From Ficedula albicollis (lineage: Eukaryota > Chordata > Aves > Passeriformes > Muscicapidae), in the NCBI RefSeq assembly GCF_000247815.1, contig NC_021674.1, positions 34,320,612 through 34,384,611 of the forward strand: a stretch of 64,000 nucleotides of DNA, read 5' to 3'. Of the stretch, positions 46,539-58,776 are shown piece after piece (the stretch's first letter is position 1; each line of letters opens with the position of its first letter). The notes beneath the pieces were generated by a model that had not been told where the DNA came from, ran no database searches, and worked only from the letters and a program-made list of their open reading frames with translations. Made by a program: the position numbers and the translations under genes.

Positions 46539-46727
46539 TTGATAGAGAAATTTTCAGCTGTAACCTTAAAAGCAACTGGTAAATTTACAGAAGAACCTGT
46601 AAGCATCAGCACAGTGCAAAATTCTAATAAAAGAGGAAGGAGCCTGGAAGCTGATAAGAGAAGTGGTGACTTAGAGAAGAAAGATAGTTCAGGCAAGAGT
46701 AAGCAGAGAGCACTGAGTCGTAAATAA
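46539..46727 (+). CDS. Candidate terminal coding exon of an unidentified gene
   Basis: I do not recognise the product. What can be seen is a good splice acceptor (GTTTTGTATTCCAG, ending at 46538), then 62 codons open in phase 0 to a TAA stop at 46725-46727. The predicted peptide begins LIEKFSAVTLKATGKF and turns into a charged, Lys/Ser/Arg-rich tail ending KSKQRALSRK, the composition of a disordered protein C-terminus rather than of a chance AT-rich frame. An AATAAA overlaps the stop codon (46723-46728) and an ATTAAA lies about 36 bases downstream (46763-46768), so transcript ends are available. The frame is open upstream to 46,491, but that part reads as intron. No companion exon was identified with confidence. 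It could equally be a chance frame. Confidence 0.4.
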   Translation: MIEKFSAVTLKATGKFTEEPVSISTVQNSNKRGRSLEADKRSGDLEKKDSSGKSKQRALSRK

Positions 46728-49270
46728 AGAGCTTAAGCATCTTCAGGAAGTCTAATGCAAATATTAAAGCTGTTTATGAGAGCTTTAAATAGCACAACTG
46801 GAACATATGTAATACTAAGAGCAACAGAGATCTGGCATCAATTGGGGGGTTAATCTTCATATAATTGTATGTATTAGCCCCTATATTTATGTAAGAATGA
46901 AATTTTATGATTGAAAGTCCTCATATATTATGTCTAAGACTGCGTTTTTCTTCTGTGGCTTTTGCCACAGATGTGAGGAAAAAAATAACACTGTAAAATT
47001 AAACAAGATGGGTGAGTAGACATTCAGGGGTGGCAAAAAGGTGAGTTAATTCTTCCTCAGACTGCTGAACTGTCAAGCAATGGGTTGATTTTGGTAGTGG
47101 TGGGGTAAAGAAGCATGATGTCAGGGTGCTTATGTCGGTGGCTGAGGCACTGTGGTGGTGACGTCCAGAAACAGCACAGGAAGCAGTTCTGGAATTCCCT
47201 TCCCTCCCACAAATCTCACTCTGACCTTACCCATGCTTCTTGCTCAGGTCACTTGAAAGTTGATTCCACCAGTCATTGCAAATTATCAGATATTTTGTCA
47301 TTTTAGAGGCTCATTGTGTATAACGGACATTTAACTGCTACTATTGCCAAGAGGCATCTTCAGCCCTATCTCAAAGAAATAAATATTCCTTTGCTGCAGG
47401 TGGAGACCTGTGAAAGGAGAGGGGATTTCCTTGGCAACAAGTTGTAAATAAGTCCCTGGCTAGCTGAGGTTCAGATGTGCTGGGCTGCTCTCCTCTGTGG
47501 GAAAGGGTAAAACTGATAGCACATGGACTAGGAAAGAGGGTCAGCATCCTTCATCCCTGAGCCTTTCAGAAAAACATATCTAGGCTGGTTTCTGATGGTT
47601 TCAGGAAAATCTGTTGTTGTAATGTTCTTCCAGTCGAATGGAAAGTGTCTATTAGGTTTAATTGTTGTCTTTTTTTAACTGAGCAGACACACTGGGAGTC
47701 ACATCCAGTTTAGCATTTATGGTACAGCAAGCTGACTACAACAAAAAGTAAAGGTGTTCACAAAGGCAAATTCACAAATTTAAAGTATTTTCTTTCTGTT
47801 AAGTCTTCTTTTGAATCTTATATGTACTTGAAATGCTTTTATTCAGTCAAATCAAATGAAAAAAAGGAATAAAGGGAAATGATAGAATAGTATTTTCATG
47901 TGTAATGAACCAGCTTATATAAATATGATGTGGAATATGATACTGTTCTTGTAGTCCCTATTACTGGTACAGTGTAAGAAAAGTTTTTATTTTTCCACAC
48001 CATTACTGAATTTTTCACAAACTAAAGAATCCTTGATTTATAAGCTTTGAATATAAAAAGAGTCACAGATTTTCATGTCAGTGAAAAAACTGTAATAATC
48101 TGGATGCCCTGGGGAAGTGTTTTATTTGTTGGGTGGGAGATTTTGTACAAAAAGTCTATGTTTCTTACTTGAAACAATGTTTTGCCAAAGAACTGAGTTT
48201 CAACTGTTACCTTCATATATGCTGTGAATATTAGAGTAGTGTACTTATGCTACCTGTGGGACAAAGTGTCCTTTAAATAGAAGTATTCAAAATTTATTGT
48301 GAGCATCATATGTCTATAAAGTTATGTAAAAATTCTGGAGTGAAAACATTTTTAATGAAATATTAACTACTTATGAGTTTGATTATATATGCCATACTTT
48401 ATTCATATTTTTGTGTCAGAAAGAAATGTTTCTGAGTAGGAGTTAACTGGTTCCCAAATGGAAAAAAGAAGAGATCATAGCTAATGTGAGTGAACCGAAT
48501 GAGTGTTTATGAAGGTTATGAAATTTTAACCAAAGAATTTTCTACTATTCTAAACTTGTGCTTTAGATTGTTTTTGTTTGGTGCATTTCACAGATTATCA
48601 TGTTCAAGATGTTCCTCAGTTGCTCAAGAGAGCAAAAATGTGTAATTTATATTTTTTAGGTAAATGTATTTTTAGTGTGTATGTTAGCCCACGTGCATAA
48701 AGCATCTCACCCTTGAGATCCATGCTTTCCCAGCTCAGCAGGCTTTCCTGTAACTTGCATTGGATGGAAAAATAGGACTCAAGCAGTTTATTTGTATGAA
48801 AAGAATTATCATTTCAGAAATTGTGGTTTAAAAGTCTCAAGATGACACAAGCTCTTAAAATTCCAGATCAGACAACTTACAGTTTTTAACCAGGGAGAGA
48901 AATATTACAGTTTGAATATGCAGCCCTACAAAACTTAAGGGAGTCAAAACTCACTTGTTTCACATACCTTTGAAACATAGCACAGATTTTCTTCCTGGAC
49001 CCCATAGCACATGTTGCATTTTGCTAAAGCATCTACTGTGGTGGATCACTGAGAAAAGAATATTTCAGCATGACAACTTTGATTTTAAAAATTATTTCAA
49101 AATTCTTCAGATTTATGTTGAGTCTATTTATTTTTTAATCATGCATTTGTTTGAATTAAAGCAATTCTAACCAAAATAATTGCAAATACATTGAAATGCT
49201 AGACAATTAATTTGAAGAATGATAAGGAAATTATTTGAAAAATTCTGATTTTGTTGTCTTTCTGTTATAA
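46728..49270. other. AT-rich non-coding stretch, no gene seen
   Basis: If 46,539-46,727 is a terminal exon, its start would be 3' UTR. A perfect 8-bp hairpin with a TTTT loop lies at 46952-46971 (TCTGTGGC/GCCACAGA). Nothing else recognised. Confidence 0.5.
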
Positions 49271-49495
49271 CTACTTCTACCATCTTCCCCTTTTCACAAA
49301 AACTTTTATTTTATTAAATCTACATTTTAAAAATTAAAAATAATTAGTGGAACAAGAATGCTTGCAAAGGCACACTAGCCATCAGCTACTACTTCTACCA
49401 TCTTCCCCTTTTCACAAAAAACTTTATTAAAACTACATTTTTTTAAGTTAAAAATAATTAGTAAGACAAGAATGGCACACTAGCCTCAGCTTTGT
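49271..49495. repeat. Tandem duplication, period 118, diverged
   Basis: CTACTTCTACCATCTTCCCC starts at 49271 and again at 49389. Both copies continue with a cACAAAAA..TTTTAT..TAAAAATAATTAGT core and end near GGCACACTAGCC. Several substitutions and small indels separate them, so it is older than most duplications in the window. Confidence 0.93.
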
Positions 49496-49666
49496 TGTTA
49501 GTACACATTTATGAACAATTTTACAGGTATTTGTACACAGTCCACTGCCTGATTTGAGATGTAGTGGACATGAGCTTCACAAAATATTTGCTCTTTAATT
49601 CTGAAGAGTGTGATTTTTTTCCAGACTCTGCATTTTGCAAGACTTCAAATTATTCCATAGAGATGT

Positions 49667-49746
49667 TATAAGTTTTGGTTCTGCATCTGAAATTCATTTG
49701 TAGAACTATAAGTTTTGGTTCTGCATCTGAAATTCATTCATAGAAA
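49667..49746. repeat. Tandem duplication, period 40, two copies
   Basis: TATAAGTTTTGGTTCTGCAT starts at 49667 and at 49707. The two copies are almost identical through GAAATTCATT. Confidence 0.95.
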
Positions 49747-49771
49747 TTCTCTTAATAGAATTTTTCTACAG

Positions 49772-49927
49772 GAAAGATTTAAATCAGTAAGGGCACATGT
49801 AGAAAAAAATAATTATGTTGCTGATGGTAAACTAAGGCTATTGTCAAAATTTCTTGTTAATAGGCAAAACACAGACCCAGCAAAACAAAAAGTGGAAGAT
49901 ATTACCTTCTTTTGGATACAAAAATGA
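49772..49927 (+). CDS. Weak candidate coding exon, unidentified
   Basis: After an acceptor-like TTTTTCTACAG (ending 49771) there are 51 codons open in phase 0 to a TGA/TAA-type stop at 49925-49927. The peptide is rich in charged and amphipathic residues (ERFKSVRAHVEKNNYVADGK at its start) and has no family I recognise. There is no canonical polyadenylation signal close behind the stop and no donor that would make it internal. It lies 3 kb past the candidate at 46,539 on the same strand, so it could be an alternative last exon, but chance is the simpler explanation. Confidence 0.18.
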   Translation, partial: ERFKSVRAHVEKNNYVADGKLRLLSKFLVNRQNTDPAKQKVEDITFFWIQK

Positions 49928-52900
49928 ACTTAATAAGTGCAGGTAGTGTTGCATGAACAAAACTGCCATCCTTATTTTGCTTTAGGTTTCTCAGTTGCTG
50001 CATCATCTCCCATGTATATTTCTAACAATATATCTATTTGCCTGAATCACCACTGTACTCTCTGAAAGCTCTACTTGCAGATCCTCAATAGGACAGAGAC
50101 CCATGCCTGTCCACTTCATCTTTCCATTTAGGCACAATTATCCTGAGTTATTTGATTTCTGCACATTCTGTAGAGATTAGTTTAAGTGGCAGTTGTGCAA
50201 GCCTGTGCAAGTTTCTTGCCACTGGGGAATCCAGATTTTAGTTGAACTCCAGGGCAGAAGATTGAGCTTGACTACCTTTGCTTTAACTCCCCATGCTTCT
50301 CATTTTTCATCCTTATAACTCAGAAATAAATGATTTCTCTGGGAAAAAATCAGAGGGTTTGTGTCACTCAGGTTCTTCCTCAAATAGTAAATATAGAGGT
50401 AGTTCATGCTTTGTAAATAACCACATGGAAGAGTGCCTGAGAGTAGTGTGTTTTGCTCTGAAATTTGTAATTCTAAAAGCATATTGCATAATTCTGTATC
50501 CATATTGCCTAGCTAGCTTTGTTCGAGTATTCACTGAATTAAAGTGACTAGCTTAGGAGCCCTCTCATGGTGAGGGTTTCTCTGCAATCACTGAGGCAGA
50601 CAGACTAGGCTCTGGAAGTGTTTGTCTGCTGTGATGTCATGGAGTGGGAATAATCCAGCCAAGACTGACCCAGCACCTTGTGTGGCACCTGGCTGTCACC
50701 CTTGTCTTGGCGCTCCTCAAGGTGCAATTCTTACACAATTCTTACTTCTGCTGATCACTGGACAGGCTTAAACTGTTTAAAATTCACTTTGGAAATTAAA
50801 AGGAAGTAGTGGTAACTATATAAATTGTCTCAAAACAGATTCAATCTTATTTCTTTCCCAAGGAGTGAGGAAGGATCAAAGCTGGGCACTCGACATTAAA
50901 AGCTTTGTGGAAGTTGGGACAAGGCAAGAGGAATGTGGGAGGAATTTTAGTTGGCATGATAACTGCTGATTCATGTAACATTCTTAGAGATTCAGAGAGA
51001 TTTGTTTTCTTGTGTTGTTTTCTCTTACCTATTGATTTCTTGTTTAAGCCATTGAAATAATGATTTAAATGATTTAATCCTCCTGTACTTGCAATATATA
51101 CGTGGTGCCAAAATACACAGGGTGTGGATTACATCTGTAGGTATAGATAATTCCATTTACTGAGGATTTTCATGACTATCCCTTGAGGTAAAGAAGCAAC
51201 CCTCAGTTTCTAAGCAGGGATAGTGAAAGAGGAATGCTGAAGCTAGAAGGAAGAAATGCAGAATCCTGAAAATCTACAGTTTAGGTTTGAGACTGAAGTC
51301 ACCAGAGCGTATTTTTCTCCTGCAAACTAGTTCCACTGATTTCCTGTAGCATGCACATGAATAATATTCACAGGTCCAGTCCTCCATATGGTTGTCTGTG
51401 CTGTTATTAGGCAATCTGGTTTTATTTCAGCTGTCACTCAGCTGTCACAAAATTTGCCAAGTCTTTGCTAAGGCCTGTATCTTGGCTGGTTGTGCATGTG
51501 GGTGCCTAGAGCTGTGCTGTTCAGCATCCACTGGGCAGCAGGGAGCCTGGCTTCTCCTCAAAATGCTCAGCATTCCATGACACAAGCTCTCACACAGCAC
51601 AACACTCAGTTCCCCTTGCTCCTTCCAGACCTCCCCTGTGAGTGCAACTCAGTAGCAGGACAGAGGGGGAAGCCATAAATCACTTTTATTAAGGGTATTC
51701 TGGTTACTTGTTCAGGTTACTTATACAGTGGGAAAGAGGGGAAAAAAAAAAAGAGGAAAGAATCAAGGGAATGTAAATATTAGACGCTTGATTTTAATGA
51801 GCATTTCATGTAGAAAAATATTTTTGACACACATTAAATGTTGTTCTTCTGTTGCAATTCATGTCTTAGAGTAAAGGAAGCAGAGGAACCTGTGGATGTT
51901 CTGGTGTTTTCCCCTTACTCCTGAATAGTCTAGGTAGAAACATAGATGATGTTTGCTGGATTTTTGAGGGTGTGGTATTATTACTTGGCTGTCAGTAGTC
52001 ATGGTAACACTGCTTTCCCATTACTATTGAATGCTTGCTGCTGAAGGTTTCTTTAATTCTGGCAAACTGTTTTTCTCGTTGTTTATTTTTCTTGTCAGGA
52101 TTTGTTCCCCTCAGACTTTAAAACTAATTTGACAAGTTAGCCTATAATTTAACATGTCATAAACTGGAGGTTCTTCCACAATTTTGGTCCAGAATCTGTG
52201 TTGGTGCCTAATAGTTGTGTTTGTTCTGCCAAATTGTTTTAATGCCCTAAATTTAGGACACGCTTTCCAGCTGGTGTTGATGGCCAAAGCTTCTGTTGGG
52301 CTCTTAAGGCATGTCTACACAGATGGGCACAGACAGCTGTAAGCTTCCCTGTCCACTCTGTGAGCCAGCCAAAATCAAGCCAGCTCTGCTCTGGAAGTTG
52401 TAGAGCTCCATTTGTGAGATGCTGTGCCCAAGCGTTTATCTACTGCCTCTTTGGCACAGTTTGCAGGCCTGAGCTGGCTCTTGCCTGTCCATCCTGGAAA
52501 GTGAGCAGGAATGTTCATGCCTGGCTCCATTCCTCGTGTGTGTGTGCCTGAAGGAGTCAAACCCTGGCTCAAGTGGGGTGTGAGGCTGGCTTGGCTCTGC
52601 CAGTCTGAGAGGAGCCTCAAGGACTGCCCTTCTGTGTCATTCAAAGCAAAACTGAAGTACTGAGTTGTTGGGAAAGATGAACCAGGAAAACCATACAAAT
52701 ATGAATGCTTAGATTCTGAGATTATGGAAACCGTAGTGCTGGCTTTTGCTCAAAGCCACTTGCCGTGGTTGTCACCTTTAGGAACCCTCCCACGGAGGGG
52801 TGGTGTGGAGTTCCCAGCATCTCCTTAGGTGGATTTGTTTGCTTTAAACTGCGCGATTATTTCATGAACCTTTCCAGTGCCTGGCCTGAAACCACAAGTA

Positions 52901-55749
52901 GAGGAAGACATGCTAACTGCCATATTTGAAACAAACTCCTTTGAATGCCAAACACATTGTAAGGAGCTCATGCTGTCATGCACAAGGGTTCAGAGTCTTT
53001 TCCCATTTTCCACATCTTCGTGTGCCTGCCATCTGCTGATGTGCCTTCTCTAATTTTGATTGTAAGGTCCCTAGGATATTGCTCTAACTTTTAATATCTT
53101 TTATCTGAAACATGGTTGGTAGTTATAATAAAGATAGCTAATTAGAAGAAATAGAACATTGACAAAAAGCTTTCTTCTCAATGATCTGATATTTCTAGTT
53201 TGATTAGGTAGGTAGGCACAAAGCTTAGAGGCACTTTCTGCTTCAAGTATAATTTGTGGTAGATGGCACTTCTGGGAACTCTCACAGAGGGCATGTCAAC
53301 ACACTCACATGACTATAATACTCTCAGCTGAAGCATTTAGTGCTGCATAGCACAAAATGCTGCTGAGAGAAAGAAAGCATTCATCGCTGATACACAGAAT
53401 TTGGTGGTGCTGCTGATGTTTTATGCTTTTACTGTTCCAGATGTTCAAAATGAAGCTTTTGGCTGTCAGCTCTGGGGAAATATTCAAAGGAACAAAGAGC
53501 AGCGAGGTCTATAACTCCCACCAAGTGTGAGCGTGTGGAGACAATGTAGATAGTACTGAGTAGGGTAATAAAAAAAGTCCAAACTATTTTCTGGGCTCCT
53601 GACTTTCGAATTTTTGCAGTGTGATGTAAAAGAATGACACAAAAAACTTCTGCTTAAAGGATAAGGATCAGTCTGCAGGTACTTTTCTCCATCTGGCTTC
53701 AGGAGGAATTGCATATGCCATGTATATAGGCAGGCTGTGGACTGTCTAATTAAGAGAGTGCAGAATTGGAGGATTCTGTATTGTACTTAATCTTGGCTAA
53801 TAAGAAGCAGTACACTAAATTATCCTCTTGCAATTCAGCATCATGCTCATGAGTATGGAATTAAAGCAAATCTGTATTTTTTGGTGAGGAATCAGTGTTG
53901 GAAGTTGAAACCAGGCAATAGAATAATTTCCTTTCCTCTGTTAACATTGGTTTCCATTTGCCTCCATATGAGCTGGAGAACTTGTTTTTTCTTTCCATTG
54001 TTTATATCTTAATAAAAAGGAAGTAAGAGCTATCATCGGGTTTGATTTACACAGAGAGAGAGAGAGAGCCTCCAGAGGAGCATCAGATCTAGTGAAGCAT
54101 GTCCCACATCACATAACCATCCATCTCCTTTCTTCAGTGAGCTGGGTTTCTGCTTCCTTGGGGTGCTAGATTTAAATCAGCAGGTGATACAGGCACAGTC
54201 GTTCTGACTGTGGCTTTCTCCCTCTTGTATGATTGTGTTGATATCAGGTTTTCGTGGGCATTGCAGCAGCATATCTGCACAAGAGGCAAAACACTCAGGT
54301 CTGATTTTAGTCTCAGTAGGTCTGTTAGAGATAGAGAACAGAGGGCCAGGGAAGCTGACTTGGTATCACAGCCTAAAAAGAATGGAATCCTTTTATGTCT
54401 GTTAGCACAGCTTTATTAACCTTGTGGTGTTTTATGAGAATATTATTTGCTTGTCGTTTTGCCATGCAGATTCTTAACCTGTCTGAAGTTGTCTGCATTC
54501 CCTAGTCCTTGATCCCAACACATCTGTGGAAGCCTTTTTCATATGTCCTCTACTAGTCTCCTTCAACAATTTTCTGTGGGCTTTTTGTTTTTCTTCGGCC
54601 GGTTTATTGCAATTTTTCTGGCTGACAGGCTTTGTGCATGTTCAGAAAGATTTTCTTTCAAATATGAAGTAGCCAAGTCTTTATTTACTGAACTTGAACA
54701 TGAAAAAATGGTTCACTTACCCATACAAAATTGCAAGCAAGCATTTGCTTTCAAAGCAATGTCCTTTTGTGGCTTTTTCTCACATGCTCATTAAGCACTG
54801 TGAAATGTCTAGGAATAGAAAAAGGGATTTAAGATGCTTTAAGAAAAGACAGCATTCCTGTTCTGTTGTTATTCATTTGTACTTGTTAGTGTGTAGAGAT
54901 CCCTTTCATGCCCACTGGAATTGCTACCATCCAAATATGTCATAATAGACAACCCTTGTCCCAGAGATTTGCCAGGCTAAAGAAATCATGGGCAATGGTC
55001 CAGAGAAAGGGACAGCAGAGAAATGGAATTACTTGGCTGAGGGCACTCAGGATTTACTGTGATCTGGAGAAAAGAGAAATGTGTGCCTCTGCCAGTGCCA
55101 GGGCTCTGTATAATACTGTAACCCTGTCCCATTATTTTAGTGCTGAGCTGAACCCCCCTGCCCTCATTAAGCAGCCACTCAGGAGGGATGTTAGTTGCAG
55201 AAACTAATACATCTTTTTTCTTAAATTTACTATTTTAACGTTGAATTTCCTCCCAAGACTGATAAGACTGACACTTTAAAAGCTAATTGTTAAATTCTAG
55301 GCTGCCTGGTTCACCTTGAGGAAAGGAGTTCTTTGCAAAAGATTCTTGGATTAGTAGATTTTTGTGATTGAATCAAATTAGGGCACATATTCCAGTGTCC
55401 CAGGGCTAGGCTCCATTTGTAAAACCAGACAGAACTGGACCAGTGGGCAGAAAATGCCTTTCAACACTGGGGAGCATGATTCTTCTCCCCATGCCAGGCT
55501 GCAGAAGGTTGCTGTCTTTACTGTAACTTTCCAATGCATGGAATTCTGTTGCTGATGAGTAATGAGAAATGAATTTTCCACTTATTTCTTGTTGTTGCAG
55601 GAGCACTTTTCCCTCTAAATCTTTTTACAGAGAGTGTAGGAATTACAAGGGTAAACAGTGGATGGCTATACAAAATATATTCATTTGAGAGGTGTGTGTG
55701 TGTATGGCTGTGTGTTTGAATACAAGTTAGAAATGGCAGTAAGAAGGGA
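49928..55749. other. Non-coding stretch, no gene seen
   Basis: Mostly unique sequence. A GC-richer patch at about 52,300-52,680 has frames on both strands up to 107 codons but no domain. A perfect (AG)8 microsatellite is at 54053-54068. Frames at 54,543-54,794 and 54,908-55,207 are short and unrecognised. Confidence 0.45.
54053..54068. repeat. (AG)8 microsatellite
   Basis: Eight uninterrupted AG units between TTTACAC and CCTCCAG. Confidence 0.9.
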
Positions 55750-55949
55750 ATTCCCTCTCCCTTCTCTGAGTTTATTGAAAATCTGAGCAAGATATTTCCA
55801 TGCTTGCTTTCATTCATGTGATAAGGTATAGCCTGGAAAAAATAGGACTATTCCCTCTCCCTTCTCTGAGTTTATTGAAAATCTGAGCAAGATATTTCCA
55901 TGCTTGCTTTCATTCATGTGATAAGGTATAGCCTGGAAAAAATAGAACT
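55750..55949. repeat. Tandem duplication, period 100, nearly perfect
   Basis: Copies at 55750-55849 and 55850-55949, each starting ATTCCCTCTCCCTTCTCTGA and ending GGAAAAAATAGRACT. One mismatch (GGACT against GAACT) is visible. Confidence 0.97.
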
Positions 55950-56096
55950 AAAACCACCAGGCTTTCTAAAGTGGAAAACTGGTACTTATTTTGTATACTT
56001 GTAATACATGAGCACTATGAAAGCCAAAACCACCAGGCTTTCTAAAGTGGAAAACTGTAATACATGTACTTGTAATACATGAGCACTATGAAAGCT
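55950..56096. repeat. Tandem duplication, period 76, rearranged second copy
   Basis: AAAACCACCAGGCTTTCTAA starts at 55950 and 56026. The second copy has replaced the middle (GGTACTTATTTTGTATA) with an extra piece of the downstream word GTAATACATG, and both end GAGCACTATGAAAGC. It begins directly where the 100-bp duplication ends. Confidence 0.93.
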
Positions 56097-56176
56097 TGGA
56101 ATTCAGAAGCACAAAATCTTCCTTTGCTACTGAAGGAAGGCTGGTACACAAATAATTTTAAGTGCCAATCTGCTAA

Positions 56177-56821
56177 GGATGCTGAGTTTCCTGTCCATGT
56201 TATTCTTCAGTCTACAAATAGACAGTGATAGGCAACACAGCTGCTGGAGATTGCCTATCAGTTGGCAAACACATGATCCTTGAACAAACACAGATATCCC
56301 CCCAGAACATAAGCTGTCTGTGCTCAGATGGTGGAGTCGAGGAAGATGGGTGAATTCCAGGGCTCTCTGGGAGCCTGACAGAAATGCTGATGCTATATCA
56401 GCTGTCTGTGCTCAGATGGTGGAGTCGAGGAAGATGGGTGAATTCCAGGGCTCTCTGGGAGCCTGACAGAAATGCTGATGCCATATCAGCTCTTCTGAGC
56501 ACCCAGCAGCTCTGCTCTTACCTGAGTGATGCTGCTCTGCACCGGATGCTGAGTTTCCTGTCCATGTTATTCTTCAGTCTACAAATAGACAGTGATAGGC
56601 AACACAGCTGCTGGAGATTGCCTATCAGTTGGCAAACACATGATCCTTGAACAAACACAGATATCCCCCCAGAACATAAGCTGTCTGTGCTCAGATGGTG
56701 GAGTCGAGGAAGATGGGTGAATTCCAGGGCTCTCTGGGAGCCTGACAGAAATGCTGATGCTATATCAGCTCTTCTGAGCACCCAGCAGCTCTGCTCTTGC
56801 CCTGAGTGATGCTGCTCTGCA
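56177..56821. repeat. Nested tandem duplication, order A-B-B-C-A-B-C
   Basis: The outer unit starts GGATGCTGAGTTTCCTGTCC at 56177 and again at 56544 (offset 367). It is made of A (136 bp; 56177-56312 and 56544-56679), B (88 bp; 56313-56400, 56401-56488 and 56680-56767, each starting GCTGTCTGTGCTCAGATGGT) and C (about 54 bp; 56489-56543 and 56768-56821, starting TCTTCTGAGCACCCAGCAGC). B is doubled only in the first outer copy. Copies differ by only one or two bases (for example GCTATATC against GCCATATC). The frames here (56,384-56,650 plus and 56,518-56,940 minus) owe their length to the repetition. Confidence 0.95.
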
Positions 56822-58636
56822 CTGTGCAGAGTCTGTTCGAGGGCATTGTCATGACCTCTCGAAAAACAAAGCAGAACAGGAGCTCTTTGTCTGCACCTAT
56901 GTACACGCATGATTGTATTCATGCACAAATGCAGTGGCAAACAGGGATATGCCCCATTCTCTTTGAAGTTAGAATGAAATTAAACATAGATGTGAGGAGT
57001 TGATTGGACTCACTCATGTCTTGTCTGTAATGGTTATGATTTGGATGACTAGCAAAGAGAACTTGCTCAAGTGCCCTTATTTCTGGAGAAATGTGAGAAT
57101 TGCTGTGTTAAATGTGCTTGGTGTAATACTGCCCTGATCTGTACCAGTTCTTCAACGTGAAATAGTATCACAGTTAACTGTACTTGAGTAAATGATTTTT
57201 GATTGCCTTACAAATCTGAAAAAGTAGAATTAGTTTTTCAGTTTAGCTCCAAAACCAGATCAAATTCAGAGAAAAGGTGGTGGTTTTTTATTACTTTCAA
57301 ACAAATGAGCATTTTGAAAATACGAGATGAAGATGTTTTAACCTTTTAAAAATGCAACTATTTTGCAACTCTATATTTCACCCACGTAAACTTGTATTGG
57401 TGAATATCTATTGGCATCAACTGCTCAGGTAAGATTGGGTAAGCTATGTGTGCTGTATGCTTAAGTTATTTGGATGAAAAATTTCACTAAACCTTGAAAA
57501 AAACAAATTAAAAATTAAACCCCAGGAATATCACCCTGAACCTTCTGCTTCTAGCTACTACTTTCATTTGAGCCATGACAATAGTTTATTCAGCTTTTCT
57601 ATCACTTGTCCCTAGGCCAAACTTTCCTATATTTTTTCTAAATAAATGTGGAGATAGTAAGTCTATTATGCAGGATGAATGCTTTATATAGCTCTCCTAG
57701 ATTGCTGACATAATGATGTCTTGTGGCAATACTTTTCCAAGATTAGTATTGCAGCATGTAAAAAATTATGTGCTTTCTATGGATTTTCTTGTTTCTGTGA
57801 GCAGTGCTTTAGAGTTCTAAAAAATGTTATTGGATTTGCCTATAAAGAGAACGAGTTTTGTTCCTGTGGCACTAAGTATGAGAGTATATTCATGGTTTAT
57901 ACACAGACAGTAGAGCTAGAAATGACAACTTGAAATGTTGACAAAAGCAAAATATTTGTTCTTTCCCTGACAAATGAGGGCATATTAATATGTTTTGACT
58001 TAAACTCACAGTAATATATGCTCATAGAAGTATTCTCTGAGCCTTGCACAGGAGCTGTTGTGTCAATAATTACAACAAATTCCTTTGCCTTGATAAATTA
58101 ATTTATATTAATTAAACACCATACAATATGTTAATTATAGCACCGTATTTTTGTGCTATTACAGGACCATTCCACACAGGAGGGCAGTTACTTAAGGTCA
58201 AGTTAGCAGGATTTTTTTTTTTTTTAAGAGAAAATTACATTCCCTTGCATTTGTCTAGAAACATTACCTGGAACCAGGAAAACTTTTGCTTTCCTGCTTG
58301 CTGGTCTGTGAGACCCAGCACACGTTGTCACATCTGTGCCAGGTGAGCCTCTCCACATCCTTTGTCCTGGAGCATCTAGCCATGGTGGGCACTGTTTGAA
58401 GTCAAAATGGAGGGAATGCAGCTCCAGACTTTCTCTGCCAGTCCATGGACAGGGCATGGCTAAAAGAGCACACAACTTGAGAGCAGCAGGGCCAATCAAG
58501 GGACTGGCTGCTGAGATAAACTTAGGATCAGGAATTAGGCTTGACAGAAGATTAACAATCTGTCCTGGAAACAGCAGAGAGGGTAAAAAAGGATTCAGAG
58601 ATTTTGCTTGGTAATTTTGGCATCTGGGAGTGGAAA
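56822..58636. other. Non-coding stretch, no gene seen
   Basis: AT-rich to about 58,200, then GC-richer to about 58,640, with opposing frames of 92 (plus) and 144 (minus) codons that have no recognised domain. A poly-T run lies near 58,212-58,225. Confidence 0.45.
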
Positions 58637-58776
58637 TCTGAGAAAAGCTTTGTATCATGGGCCTTATGTATCAAGAAGTGCAATATGAGCTGTCTGGTAC
58701 AGCCCCTCTGAGAAAAGCTTTGTATCATGGGCCTTATGCATCAAGAAGTGCAATATGAGCTGTCTAGTACAGCCCT
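58637..58776. repeat. Tandem duplication, period 70, two copies
   Basis: TCTGAGAAAAGCTTTGTATC starts at 58637 and 58707. Both copies end GTACAGCCC, with two visible substitutions (TGTATC/TGCATC and CTGG/CTAG). Confidence 0.96.

Noticed and set aside
58224..58658. 144-codon minus-strand frame opposite a 92-codon plus-strand frame
   Set aside because: Mutually overlapping frames in a GC-richer patch are expected by chance. No domain in either.
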